Position numbers and translations under genes: made by a program. A DNA stretch of 64,000 nucleotides. It comes from Parelaphostrongylus tenuis. Taxonomy: Eukaryota; Nematoda; Chromadorea; Rhabditida; Metastrongylidae. Each line of letters begins with the position of its first letter. Position 1 is the first letter of the stretch. The stretch spans positions 37,107-101,106 of the forward strand of contig JAHQIW010004750.1 of the NCBI GenBank assembly GCA_019055375.1, given 5' to 3'. The notes under the pieces were generated by a model. That model was not told the origin of the DNA and made no database searches. It saw only the letters and a list, made by a program, of their open reading frames with translations. Shown piece by piece: positions 49,501 through 61,257 of this stretch.

Positions 49501-49870
49501 TGCAAATGAGAGGAAGGATCCGAAGTTGCGACCTACGTCAACGATCGGAAATCAGAGACGCCGTTCTACAAGCCAGGATAACGAAAATAATGTGGGCCGG
49601 ACACGTGATGCGCTTCAACGACAACCGATGGACGAGAGCCGTTAGCGACTGGATTCCTCGGGACGTCAAGCGCTCTAAAGGAAGACCACTGACCCGTTGG
49701 TCCGATTTCTTCACGAAAGCGATGGAAGAAAGATATGATGCTCAGCGAATTCCTAGAGCAAGGAGGACCCACTGGGCTACTCTTGCACGCGATAGGGAAA
49801 AATGGAGAGCTGCTGGTACCCGCTCGAGTTACTCGACGATCAACGGGACGACAGGTGATACACGTGAAAC
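46537..49870 (+). mobile_element. RTE retrotransposon, near full length (copy C)
   Basis: 3.3 kb, the full size of RTE elements. The 5' leader begins near 46537 (CCCTTTGAGGGATCCC), a string also present at the 5' end of copy A near 5040-5060. The order is leader, a short N-terminal region, endonuclease, reverse transcriptase and tail, ending near 49870 with GACGACAGGTGATACACGTG. Its 3' 1.4 kb forms an inverted repeat with copy B. Confidence 0.88.
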
Positions 49871-49910
49871 AATCGATTATATTCGAGATTTAGCTTTAAA
49901 AGTTCATTAA
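46652..49910 (+). pseudogene. RTE endonuclease/reverse transcriptase, frameshifted
   Basis: Pieces in order: an N-terminal region from 46652; the endonuclease start MTICTYNARNLAH near 47030; VGDFNAKTG near 47450; an out-of-frame HGLEWNEHGERLSEF at about 47510; YTGSDHHFLRATL near 47715 with the catalytic SDH; RT motif A TFVDLKKAFDT near 48745; motif B GVRQGYTSSPK (Asp to Tyr) near 48917; motif C FADI at 49040-49051 (second Asp lost); then THWATLARDREKW near 49770. The apurinic-type endonuclease normally nicks the target and RT primes there. At least four frame changes or stops and the lost motif C make this copy dead. Confidence 0.85.
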
Positions 49911-50465
49911 AGTCTGATGGAACGTTGTGGGCTTTCCAGAAGTCTGATATTTCGACCAAGTGAGAAGATCACTTGAAGCTGCGGTCTAGAGTGATCGAGA
50001 TACATTGTCGGTGCTTGTTGCTATTAGTAGTAGAGGTGAGCCATAGAGCATGTGGTTCCGATGAGGACTGAAAGAACGCCGATACTCCTCCACTACAGAT
50101 GTCATACCAAACCTCTGAAAGACTCAAAACATTCTATTAGACTATATATTAATTCTTAAGCGAAGTTTTGAACATCACCAATTGGGAGGTATTTCCACTT
50201 TGCCATTTTGATTATTTCGAGCACTTGAGCAGAACCATGAATAGAATCGCTTGGTTTCTTGCTCTTCTCTGTTCTATCAACAACAATCGCGTCCTTTGTG
50301 TATGCATAAATAGGCTTTCATTTATTTCATTCATATGAACGTCTTTAAATATAGATCAATTTAGTCTCTGTGTTCTTTACGATCTTCATGGTCATAGTCG
50401 AGTCTTCATATATAAGTCAGTAAGTCAGTGTCGAATCAAATTTTGGGCACAGGAGCTCTGGCTTT
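49880..50465. other. No gene recognised
   Basis: No repeat, exon or RNA feature could be supported between the RTE end and the candidate gene on the minus strand. Confidence 0.4.
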
Positions 50466-50470
50466 ACGCA

Positions 50471-50992
50471 TCAGTAAACAGTCTCAACAACACATTCGTA
50501 AGCAATATTCACGATATACTTGGACTTCAATAGAATAGACAAGAATGAAGGGCTAAAGTTCAGCACGTACATCATTTTCTTAATAAAATCAGTCGCCATG
50601 ATTGCTCTTTCTACTGACACAATCTTCTGCTCCCGAAGTGACCTCAGCCGAAACATATCACCTGTAGATTATTACGTAATCAGAAGAGAAGCCAAGTACG
50701 GTGTTCAAGTGATCATCTCCGTTAAAAGCTATCGAGTGATTGCAAAACTTGAATAAAAGACCGTCTTTCTTTGTTTTATTGATGAGCGGATATTTTCTAT
50801 AAATCTCTTTTATTATGGCAATTGTTTCAGCCTTTTCGTCTTTCACCAGGAAGCTTCGGAGTACAAGGCGTCCTTGAGCGAATGTCAACAAGAAATAATA
50901 GAAATATTTGGTCATGATCCATCGTACAGCAGTCGGTTTGGATCTGACAAACATACAGCAAAATAAAAACATCTTCAGACGGCTGAGCAACG
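50471..50992 (-). CDS. Candidate membrane-protein exons, unknown family
   Basis: Two open minus-strand blocks. The upper (about 50940 down to 50700, after a TTTGTCAG acceptor-like string) reads WIMTKYFYYFLLTFAQGRLV then KDEKAETIAIIKEIYRKYP. The lower follows AATCTACAG at 50662 and reads DMFRLRSLREQKIVSVERAI, then FIKKMMYVLNFSPSFLSILL, ending CVVETVY with TGA at 50471. Hydrophobic segments and the RxxEQK-type spacing are reminiscent of nematode chemoreceptor C-termini, but I cannot place it in any class. The junction between the blocks is unresolved. It may be a pseudogene. Confidence 0.33.
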
Positions 50993-51029
50993 GCAGCAAA
51001 GCAGTTAGGTGAATATACACATACGTTGA

Positions 51030-52360
51030 CCTCTAATTATTACTATAACCTCTTTTGCGTTTAGAGACTAAATATGTTGTGCTGGTTGTCAAACAGAGGA
51101 CAAAATTATGGTAGCTTCATTGGCTGCTGATGACAAATAATAAGCGCTTGTGTGAGACGTATAAGTAAACTCACAAGGATGACAATAATGTGAACAGTAG
51201 GCCATGCAAACTCTACAAAAGCCTACGCAAACTAGTTTTTTCTTTGCTCCAATACAGTAGAAATTTTTGGTGACTTTACATCAATAGGCAACTTTTTCTT
51301 TACTTAATTCACAGCTGTGTTGTAAAGTAAATGTAAAACAACATTACGTCATTGGACGTTGCTTACCATGGTGGCGTAATTTCGTCACTATATTCAAAAG
51401 CCTTTATACTCGACTATTTTTTGAAACTCGCTTGAAATTCGGTACACCCTAGTAGCATATTTTAAAATTTTTCTAAAAGACTCAAATTATGCTGTCAGGA
51501 TTTATTCAGATTTAGGCGAGGTTTTGATTAAAAGTCAAATATAATGCTATTATTCAATTTACCAATCATCAGCATTCGACTGTCAATCACTGCAATGTCA
51601 AGTAATCTCATTACTCAAGATGGAGTGATTTGCTATCACTGCAATGTAACATGATCTCTTCGCTTTACAGGCACTCTGTTTAATTCGTGCTGGGATCCCT
51701 TATATCGACGGGTATCTTCTTTCACAGAAGATTGGTTGATCCGAAAGCCACCGCGCTACTAGTGAGGCCACAAGGGCGAAATGTATGTATAGCCTAGAAG
51801 TGTCGTAATAGATCGCGTGAAAAGAATTAAATATGCTGTCAGGGTGTATTGAAAATGGTTACATCTAGCTGACATACAGCTTCATCGTAGCTGGAGCCAG
51901 TCCTTCGGCCATGTATTTCATAATGCAGCCCAGAAGAGTTCCCATACCGAGAATTTCAACATTTCCCCAAAAATGCCAACTAAAAGCTATCCATTGCCAA
52001 AAAAGCACTTATAGTACAGTCTATAACTGCCTTATTACTAGAAGAATTGAGCAATATTCTACAGTATTTATGTTACACGACTGTACGTGCTCATTGAGCA
52101 GGATGTTATCACTCAGCTGCTTTGGGATCGCAACGATAACTGTCTGCATAGTGACGAACCGAGTTACACAAAAGATACTGGGAATATAGTTGTGCAAATG
52201 ATAATAGAGAATTTAAAACACAGAAAAATACAGTAAGTTGAGGATCAATACCAGGCAATAGTGTCCATATAACACTTTCTTTTAGAGCAAAATTAATTGA
52301 AAAAATCTCAAAGGTAAAGTCGACTGAAAAAATAAAACTGAAGAAAGAGTGAATGTTAAG
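51030..52360. other. No gene recognised
   Basis: A minus-strand frame at 52109-52402 includes LLPGIDPQLTVFFCVLNSLL and is partly hydrophobic but has no supporting splice pattern. Nothing else was recognised. Confidence 0.35.
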
Positions 52361-52364
52361 AGGT

Positions 52365-52445
52365 GGACTCGGTGGTGTAGCTGTAACACCTACATACGGC
52401 ATGGGTGAAGCGCGGGTTCAAGTATCTCTTGAGATCATATGTTTT
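52365..52445 (+). repeat. tRNA-like relic
   Basis: GACTCGGTGGTGTAGCTGTA, then GAAGCGCGGGTTCAAGTATC, has A-box and B-box character at tRNA spacing, but no cloverleaf closes. Confidence 0.4.
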
Positions 52446-52789
52446 GAATACCACTCAACAACTTTAGATGTGTGAATAAAAGTAGCCACGATTTACATGG
52501 ACATGTCAGTATAATGCCGGACTTGAGAGGCAACCAAATAGAACATATTGACTGATACAAAATCAACAAAGTTGTGCATGTTGATTAAAGCGAAACCAAC
52601 AACACTGCTTATGTTGATCAAGAAAAGCGACAATATCGAGTCTCTCAATCAACATGGACCGTTATCATTACCAGTATTCTACGCGCTTAAGAATAAGACT
52701 AAAGACGATTTGAATGCCAGAAGTACTGAAACACGCACAGTGAAAAAAGTCCTGTGATGACGATCGACTACTTTGAGACCTCACTCACG

Positions 52790-53045
52790 TGCTGTGCGCA
52801 AACATGGCTGAGCAACCGATCATCGATGGTTCGAGCCGTGTTTTAGGCTCAATAATCATTTATCACTGCGGGGTTGGTTATGGTACAAGACAAATCTGGG
52901 ATGATAGTATCAGTGACTTCATAAATCGGTAGGCCATCGTGAGTCGTCAGTGGAAAGGCGTGATATGCGTTCAATCACCGCAAACGATCTCAAAGGAGAC
53001 GAATGCTAGGCGCCTCTCTCAGGGTTTGATCAACGCCGAGAGAAC
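52790..53045 (+). repeat. tRNA-derived SINE, diverged copy
   Basis: GATGGTTCGAGCCGTG near 52826 (B-box), GGTTATGGTACAAGACAAAT, GTAGGCCATCGTGAGTCG, GGAAAGGCGTGATATGCGTT and TCTCAGGGTTTGATCAACGC follow the family order. Confidence 0.7.
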
Positions 53046-53739
53046 TAAAACGCGGTACTACATTCTTCGTTCTTGTCGTTCCTTTTCACCACAGTGGTGC
53101 AGAGACCATGGTTTAGTGGACCTTAAACTGTGCTGCTTGTTACTGTTTCACCACTTTCAGCTCAGATATCCCGTTATCTCACTCCTTTTCAATGGTGTTC
53201 TGCCTTGTTGTTGAAAATCTATGTTGAACAATGATGTTATCTATATTAATCCTGAGGCCTCTTGCAACAATCGTGTTTCTAATATTGTATGAATAAGTAC
53301 GATAACAATTAAAGGAGATTCGGGTATGATTCTCAACACATGAGTGAGGTCTTTGTCTGGCAGAGAATCGTTCCGATAACGTGCACGATCGCATGTTAAT
53401 GTAGATCAATACTATTTTTTGTTGTTTTTTGTTTCTTTTCATTGCTTTATCAACGTCTTTATTGATGGTTTCACCAACCCTTTCTTAGTTTCATTGTTAT
53501 ACAGTGTCCGAAAAGAAATAAAAATGTTTATCGCCACCAAAAGTTGCTGAAAGTATCATGAAAATGCCTAAAGATACTATACAGACAGCGATTTTTTCAT
53601 TGATTGCAGCGACTGTAACCGATAATCCTTCAATCAGTACTTCTTAATCACCATGAAATTGTGAGAAACGCTACATATATTCCTTGTGCAATCATCCAGT
53701 GAAAATTGTCAACGGTACGTCATTAAATAATCGTAAGAA

Positions 53740-53835
53740 TATTGAAATATATTATTAATATTAATGTAATGGAATAATATATGAATATTAGAATATGAAT
53801 ATTGTATTAGAATATTAATATAGATTTATCATTAA
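53740..53835. repeat. AT-rich low-complexity tract
   Basis: Repeated AATATTA, ATGAATATTAGAATATGAAT and related units, nearly all A and T. No function inferred. Confidence 0.8.
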
Positions 53836-54017
53836 CAAAGGATATCGTAAAAATCAAGCGTTATATTATCTCATTCATCCACATTCGAGTGGCATAGCAT
53901 TCAGTGAGCCCATGCTTGATTATTCTTCCGTTTATGAGAGAGAGTGGCAATCACCTGCAAACGATCCACTCTAGATATATGAAGGAGATAGCGATAGGAT
54001 GTGGAATTTAATTGTGC

Positions 54018-57000
54018 CTAGAGATTGAAGGAGGCGACATTAATACATACCATTGACCGTTTTGTAGGCGCTGTCCTCATACGGACTTGTGAGAGTCGAA
54101 AGTGAAACAGTGCAATGATCAAACTGTAAATTAGCCAGCTGTGTAAGAAATTCAATTCACAAACAATAATAAAATTCAAACACTTTGTTCAGAACGAATG
54201 ATCGAGCAGAGGCAATGATCTGTATCCAAGAGGGTAAGAGTATCACAAAGACCTCGTAATTTTCTCATTAATAGGGCAACAACTGCATAAAATCAAGGGA
54301 TAATAACGCGCTTTTCCGAATGTACATACGTTAAAGAGAAATTTCCAAGGAGTTTTCACTTTTCAAACAGGTGGCTCTTTTACACAGTTTTTATTAACGA
54401 CGTTCAATAGCCTTTTTTCAAGTAATCACCAATAATGCAAAGAGTTGCGTCCTTAGAAGGCTCTTCTAAGTGATGAAGATGACTGGGGAAGCGAACGATC
54501 ACGGCAGTTCATTCAAAGAGTTAAATCATCTAATTAAACTTCAGAAAATTCATGTCGTCCTTTCGACTGTTTTCATGTCTAAAATTGCTTGATCAACTGC
54601 TAGAGGGAAATTCCTTTTAAGATTGTGATAGAAGGCTTTCTAAAAATTTACCTAGACAAAACTATATGTACTCATAAAGCACGCTAAAGAATAGACTAAT
54701 GTCGCACTCACCCATCCAATCCATGACACAAACACCACGAGATTGTTTGGGCGGAAAATATGGCCCATTTGTTTTCGAACAGCAAACAAACACAGTAACT
54801 AACTTGTAGATAGATAAATAACGCATTCTGGCACATTGTCTGCAATAGATATGCAAAAACTATTTCAAGATGTTCTGGAAATCCAAAACTACTTACGAGC
54901 CTCACCTGTTTGAAGAAGCGCACTTCCAGTTCGTGCCTTTTCCGTTGTACGACATTTGAGCGTATGCCATTGGAATTATGAAATTTCATCACATTAGGCC
55001 GTAAAATTTGCCGTTACAGTTAACATTAACACAAAAACTAGTATTTTGTACACGACAACCTCCAGTCCTAGATTTCAACGGAAAAGGCACTTTCTTTTTG
55101 AGAAAAAAGTTGGCAAGGTTTGAGTAGAATTTTATTTCGTTTTTGTATTCCAATTAGGCAAGTTTTTTCTTGCCAATACCATATTGCCATCAAACGGTAG
55201 AGTGATAAACAAAACTTCTTGCGTCAGATGGGACTCAAATTCACATTTCGCCTTATCCGAAGGAGTATGCTCGAATCATTGCACCCCGAACCGAAGAAAG
55301 AGTGGTGTGAAAGCAGGCATCGGTAGAGCACGCGTGCCGCATAAGATAAAATGTGGATCAAGTCCCACCTGACGCAAAAAGTCTTACACATCATTCGACA
55401 TCATTGAGTAACTATAACACTATACCACCGCTAAAAGCTAGCACTTTAGCAGTGAAAATAGAAGGGTGTTTCACACGGGCGCGCATTTTCGTTTTTTATT
55501 CAAAAATTTTTTCTTTCGTTCTATGGAGATATCTTAACATCTCTATAAACATTGAAGAAAAAACTTTGTTATATTGCTTTAGAGTTTACGCTTTTCATTT
55601 ATTCATATTGCTAAATAAACTCTCCACTAAGTCCACAGTTTAGCCTAAGCAAAATAAGCACGCACTGTGCGATCAGTCAAATTGACGTGAAAAGGCGATG
55701 ACTCCCAATGTATAACATGGTTTGTTTCCGCTGCTGCAGTACCGTAAGAAAGGTTTTTGAAAAGAAAAGCTGCAGCAACAAATTTGCTGAAATCAAAGCT
55801 ATCGGTGGAAAATTTCTGTCTAGCAAAAAAACACAGTGCTTCCTCATGACACAACTGCAACCCAATGTGAAGCTTAATTAGCTGAGAAAGCGAATGTGAA
55901 AAGTGATACATTTTTGCTGCTACATTGCGCTAGAGGCGCCTTTTTGGATATAATGCAAGTATTGGAATCATCACAGTTTACGTTATTGAATGATTACTAG
56001 TAGTCTATATGAAGGTTTAGCCCGGGATAAAAATAAGCCAAAACACGCATTGCGAAAGTATAGTGTTGTAGCGGTTTCGAAGTAAGAGGAAACCAACTGG
56101 ATTACAAACGGTGATTTCACTTGCGCTTGATCGAGTCACTCAACGATCAACGGGAAGAGGTCATTCAGGAAACAATAATTGAACTGTTAACACTAACCTT
56201 GCGTTTGATTCTCAAACATATCATAGTGGTGCAATCGAGTAGGATAATCAAGATCAGAATGGTTAGACTGGTATAGAAATCGATGAAAGCGGCAAGGATA
56301 TATCCGCACGCTGTATCAGAATACGTGAACATCCCACTTCATTGTATCAAAGAAAGCGTAGCAACTCTTTGCTGAAGTAAATCCAGATGTAATGTAAAGG
56401 TTAACATTAATGAAGTTCTCACAGGCATCACATTGCAGAAGGTATTTGAACCAAGCCGCACTTAATCCGTGATACGAGAAGACTTACTGTGATTTAGCGT
56501 AGCTGCTTGTAGTCAGCAAATTTCATTTTTCTGGAAAATGCTCATTCACTTATTAGCACGGTTGATTTCGTACGCTTGATTGAAGAAAAGCGTGATACGC
56601 AGTTTTAGGTGATGTTTTTCAATGAACATATGGTTTCCGGTAACAACGAAGAGCTATCCAAGCATGCTCTATCTGCAGAGCGGATAAACACTACCAGACT
56701 TGTTTATGAGGCCAAAAACATTTATACTTGCTTGGCCTACAAAACTTCAGAATCATTTTCCGACTGGTAGACATGCAACCTTTTTTCCGTTTTCTCAGAA
56801 ATGCATGTGTGAATGTAGCCACCATTGATGTCTTCAACTGTAGGTGCTTGATTTTCGTCCTTCCGAAATCACGCACACCAAAATGAAAAAGTTCATTATG
56901 CCAGATCAACTTGAGCCAACTCTTGAGCCGCCTAAGTGGTCTGTTATAGGTTGGTGGTCTTAAGAAAACATTCAAAACGAAAGGTATGATATAATAAAAC

Positions 57001-60000
57001 TCACTCCAAAAAAGTGGTGTTGCGTGAAAGAAACCCATTATGCAGCAAATCAGAGCTATTAGAGAGGTGTTCTTTACGGTAAGTAGGTTGGTAACTCGTA
57101 GAGGAAATGTGATCACGATAACTCTATTCAGAGAAATGGCGAGATGAGTGTAGATGTATACATTCCAGAACATGACAATCACCGCGCCGACCACTTTGCC
57201 TATCAGTTCGGTCGATAATGCGCTTTCACTGAAAGTTGCAAGATTTGATATTTCAAAGTTCAAAACTTTTCTGGACACAGCCGAGAATATGAAGGTTCTC
57301 TTGATTAATGAGATGCTTTCTCAGGAAAAAGCTAAAACACATTGGGTTTAGATTGATATCACGTGAAACTATCAAGTCTTTTATAAGTTTTGGCACTAGA
57401 GCAATAAATACCAATTATAACAGTCAGAAATAGATAAATATGCTTTTGGTTAATGAATTCCGATCACTCAGACTTCTGCCAAACGCGAGGCGATCAGCAA
57501 CAAACGTGATTGTAAGCACTTGGACCACTGCAAAAAGGGCCTTGTCACGTCGATGTCGCCACAATCTCATCTTATTTCAAGATAAGCAAGGTTGTGAGTA
57601 GTCAAATCGACAAGGAGGAAGTTGAGCGAACTGGGTTGGAAGTTGCTGAATGACCTTGTATGGTCCTAACCTGTTACCGTCTCACTATTACCTCTTCCGG
57701 TCGTTGGAGCACTTGCTGAGCAAGGTGAAATTCCAAAACTTCAATCACTTGAGTGGAGGAATGACTAGCTTTCTTCTGAATCAAGCCACGAGTTCTATGA
57801 GCGCGGTATTGAAGCTGCTGTCTGAGAGATGGCGGAAATGTGTTCAGGCTGATGGCACGTACTTCAAATAATGCTTTTGGAAAAGTTCATTTAGTGCTAG
57901 TGGACAAATTGTTTCTTCCTCCAGTGTACATAAACTGTTGTGCGTTCTATTGCTTTCTATGTTTATAAGCCTATCGTTGTCCATGCTTACTGAATGTGAA
58001 AAGTAGTGTGATCATTATAAATCTGGCAAAAATTTAGTTGTTAGGCGTCTCAGTCGATTCTTATTACCAGTAATAATGTCAAAATTCCCTAAATCACGAG
58101 CAGCAAACACTTACAGCAATGTTGTCGGAGCTGCCCAAAAGACGAAGGCGAGTAGCACAATCATACCGGCGATGCTGTGTGAGAGGCAAAGCAGACCAAA
58201 TGAATTACGCAAGGCTGGATTGTATCGCAACGCTAGTATCGCAATGCAGTTTGAGACCAATCCAAATGTCCCTATCTGGAATCCATTGACGTTCACTTTC
58301 CATTATAATAACTTAACTCCCGAACTTTGTATTTTTTTTCAGTTTGATCAAGCAGCTCTGTGTATCATTTTAGGCTGTCCGAAAATATTTTAACTACTAA
58401 CTCTATTTTTCAAGGCTGAGACCAGCTTGATGTTCATGTGTACCAATAGCGTGAGATTGTGCAGTTCAGATGGTAAAGTTTTTAAAGACATTCCCAGTCT
58501 TTTTCTCAATTCCTAAAGCATTTTCCGGACAAAATACTGCCGAAGGGCTCGAAAAGTGCAATCCACATACGAAAAGTCATGCTACGATAACTGACTGGTT
58601 TTTTCTGGCAGACGCCGATAAATGAAAAGACGGTCCCCATCGCTGGAGAAAAAAATTACCGTGGAACATATAGTAATGAATCCACGGTTTAAACTGGCTG
58701 CTGAGGTCCATAGTCATTTTTGGAAAAGTCAGTTTATAATGCTCAGCAAAGCAAAACATTGTAATTCACTCGCGAGAAATCTTCGCAGAACAAAGCGCTT
58801 TCTTAAGTGTACTAGTAACCTTTCGACAGCGTGAGTTTCAGGGATTCCAACGCTGTGCTCATTTTCTGGAAAAAACGCTCCACTAAAGTATGTCAAGAAA
58901 AATAAGACGAGTTCCACATGTCCTGCACTCATATTTAGCGGCTGATCTACTGTGGAGGCGTCTGGTGACCGCGGATTCGATCTGGCGGCTCGCTATCGAC
59001 CGATCGAAATTTGTGGGGCATCAGATGCGACGTGCGGTTTTTGATATGCGATTTGGAATTTTTTCCCCGTTGCGCAAGAAACTTCAAACAGAACGTATGA
59101 TTCTGATACTAAAAGACTATCTCTACACGTCCATGTGCTTTCTATGCTTCCAGTGAAGTAATGAAAAAAATTGCGAGAGCGATGTCAAACATAATTTTGT
59201 TTTGAATGCCACATCGTCATAAAACGGTTTTTTCCAGAAAGAGAGCGCATATTGCAGTAGTCAGAGATTAAGACATTCGAATAATTACTAACTATTTTTA
59301 GGGAAATTCTTGTCTAGCGGAAGAAGTCGTTTCTTCATCTGTAGCCGTCCAACCGAAGAGAATCATTGATGTTATAGAGTACCGTAGATAAGGCTTTTCA
59401 AATCTTTGCACAGTGAGTGGCGCGATGTGCGACAGAGCTTTATTATGAGGAATTGCAACTCGATTCGCTTGACATCCACTTGTTTGATTCCTTGGACTAG
59501 TCAATTTTTTGGATTTTCAAATCAATCAATATGCCTACACAGAATGCATTTACAAGTTAGGGAACACATCAGTGTGTGTCTTGCTTCCTTTGAGCACAAA
59601 TCATCGCTGCAAAGCTGAAAGATGTCAGCAGTCTTTCTACTTTATGGATGTAAAAGCGACGAAAGTCTTGAAGCTAACACACAGCTCTGATTAGAAGACT
59701 AATTAACGAGGTGCTGCTTGCACCACAGAAAATTTGGCCTTGTTAGAAAAATTCTACCAAGATTATAGTTTTAACATCCAATTCCAAACACAAACATATT
59801 GAAAGGCAGTTTTCGTTTTTGGAGACATTGTAGCAGTCGTTCGATAGCTTAGATGCGGATAGAGGAGAAGTTTAGAGAATACATCCTTGGATACACACAA
59901 ATCTGCCCAATAGTTCAAATAATGCCAAGAAAAAGAGCGTCTTTATTAGACACCATTCTTTTGATCGTCATAGATAAGTCTGTGCTACAATCAGCCTCAA

Positions 60001-61257
60001 TGTCGGTAACGCAGAAAACGTAGAAGTCGATTGGTTTCCTGTACTTGAGCATCGCATTTTCTCGAACACCCCCTATTGTCACTAAAAGTAGGATAAGATT
60101 CTGATTGGCAACACCCTTCACAACCCTTTACTGATTATCTTTTCAGCGTTAAACCTCTTCATGTAATATGACAGAATATCACGCAGTATTGGCTAAAAGT
60201 TCGAAGGCCTCTCTAATATCAAAGCTTACCAATGTCAAATTTACTTGGATTTGCCCAGTAGACCACTTACAAAGAAACACTTCCGAACAACTGAATGTTA
60301 AGTGAGAATAACGAACAAATGAGAAATATGCAATATTGACTAGTTTTTCTAAACACATCTGTGGCTTACTGCACAGAGTTTTTGCGCATGCAAATGCAAG
60401 CGACTCCTCTACGCAAATACGGACCATAAATGATTTGTAGCACTTAGTTTAGTTTATGCATGCAAGCGATGAATTTGGAGAAGGATACCCTTGGGAAGCA
60501 GAGGAAGACAGGGTTTGTGGTTTTCCGATAGACGGCTACAATAGCTTGCACGTGATCACATCGGAATTATTTTGAGTTGTTGGACTTTTACAGAGATAAG
60601 CGGAATCGTCATGGGGTCAATTCACTAAAAATATATAGAGAATAATGCTCTTTTATGATTCTACATAATTCCAGCTCCTTTAGTATACTGATAATCCAAA
60701 TTATTTCGTATTATCGATGAGCTGATATTGCATTCAGTACACATAGTCGATATCAAGAAATCCATTGTTTTGTGATATATAATAGTTGTAGTAACTTTTG
60801 GATACTGTATATAACAAAATTAATCAAGACATAAACATCTGTATAGTGATTTTATTTGCACAACTTATACATTTGATTGCATATCAAAAACACTGCGATT
60901 ATGCAATAAATAGAGCTCTGCTTTACACAGAAGAATCTATATATGCTACAGAACCATATGAGTAAGTAGAGGAATTTGCGGTGTATCGAACTACTGCAAA
61001 AAACCCAAGGTGTTACAAAATAGAGAAAGAAACCCTAGTCAAACAACTCAATTCGCCCATCGGTGCACAGTTCACGTTGTGCGCATCGTTTTCTATTATC
61101 GTCCCATGAGGGTTAACGTTAGGCATTAGACGCTTATAAAATTTCCAAATATATTGCTGTGATAAGTTACTAAAAATAGCCTAAAACTTACCACGGCTAT
61201 GATCACCGACACAGCAATATTCTCTACGTGAAAAGGAGTAAACGAGATTTCGGACAT
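54018..61257 (-). CDS. srx-class serpentine chemoreceptor, seven exons, two lesions
   Basis: Exons on the minus strand: 61257-61192, 58275-58115, 57228-57005, 56371-56198, 54977-54906, 54839-54712, 54123-54018. All junction phases agree and give about 309 residues, the normal srx length, once one extra G is removed from GGG at 56333-56335. Landmarks: MSEISFTPFHVENIAVS start; IGTFGLVSNCIAILALR (TM1); ALRNSFGLLCLSHSIAG; WNVYIYTHLAISLNRVIVIT (TM3 end, the NR..a position); CYAFFDTMKW; TACGYILAAFIDFYTSLTIL (TM5); ELEVRFFKQ; ENKWAIFSAQTISWC and HGLDG (TM7 start); TAG at 54018. Family members are putative G-protein-coupled odour receptors of nematode sensory neurons. Exon 5 follows TTTCAT, not TTTCAG. 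The extra G plus this lost acceptor suggest a recent pseudogene, unless they are assembly errors. Confidence 0.85.
55219..55378. repeat. tRNA-like foldback repeat inside srx intron
   Basis: TTGCGTCAGATGGGACTCAA at the left is mirrored by AAGTCCCACCTGACGCAA at the right, with tRNA-like segments (GGCATCGGTAGAGCACGCG; GATCAAGTCCC as B-box) inside. After it comes CACATCATTCGACATCA and CTATACCACCGCTAAAAG, a tail shared with the copies at 11100-11270 (TATCACTGCTAAAGG) and 19330-19440. It lies in the intron between srx exons 4 and 5. Confidence 0.65.
56122..56188 (+). mobile_element. RTE 3' tail fragment
   Basis: CTTGATCGAGTCACTCAACG, then ATCAACGGGAAGAGGTCATT and CAGGAAACAAT, matches the last 65 bases of RTE copy C (CTCGAGTTACTCGACGATCA, ACGGGACGACAGGTGATACA). 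It is a severely 5'-truncated insertion, lying about ten bases inside the srx intron next to the exon 4 donor at 56198. Confidence 0.65.
57530..57874 (+). pseudogene. Mariner transposase C-terminal fragment
   Basis: The plus-strand frame reads PSHYYLFRSLEHLLSKVKFQ, NFNHLSGGMTSFLL and RWRKCVQADGTYFK, then TAA at about 57869. This is the usual mariner end, where DLAPSDYHLFRSL and RWQKCVDADGDYF are typical. Upstream, LILFQDK and KLSELGW are relics of FHDNARPH and ELGW. The Asp expected in SPD is Asn (GPN) and the frame is broken at 57640. It sits in the srx intron between exons 2 and 3, on the opposite strand to the receptor. Confidence 0.82.
59000..59330. repeat. Foldback element, one arm
   Basis: ATGATTCTGATACTAAAAGA, GAATGCCACATCGTCATAAA, GTCAGAGATTAAGACATTCG and AATAATTACTAACTATTTTT align in order with the right arm of the foldback elements at 11514 and 23195. 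It lies in the first intron of the srx gene. Confidence 0.55.

Noticed and set aside
55645..55911. 88-codon minus-strand frame in srx intron 4
   Set aside because: Does not splice in phase with the receptor and adjoins repeat-derived sequence (CTACATTGCGCTAGAGG type).
59915..60427. Two minus-strand frames of 68 and 82 codons inside srx intron 1
   Set aside because: No family, and they overlap no consistent exon chain; not longer than chance.
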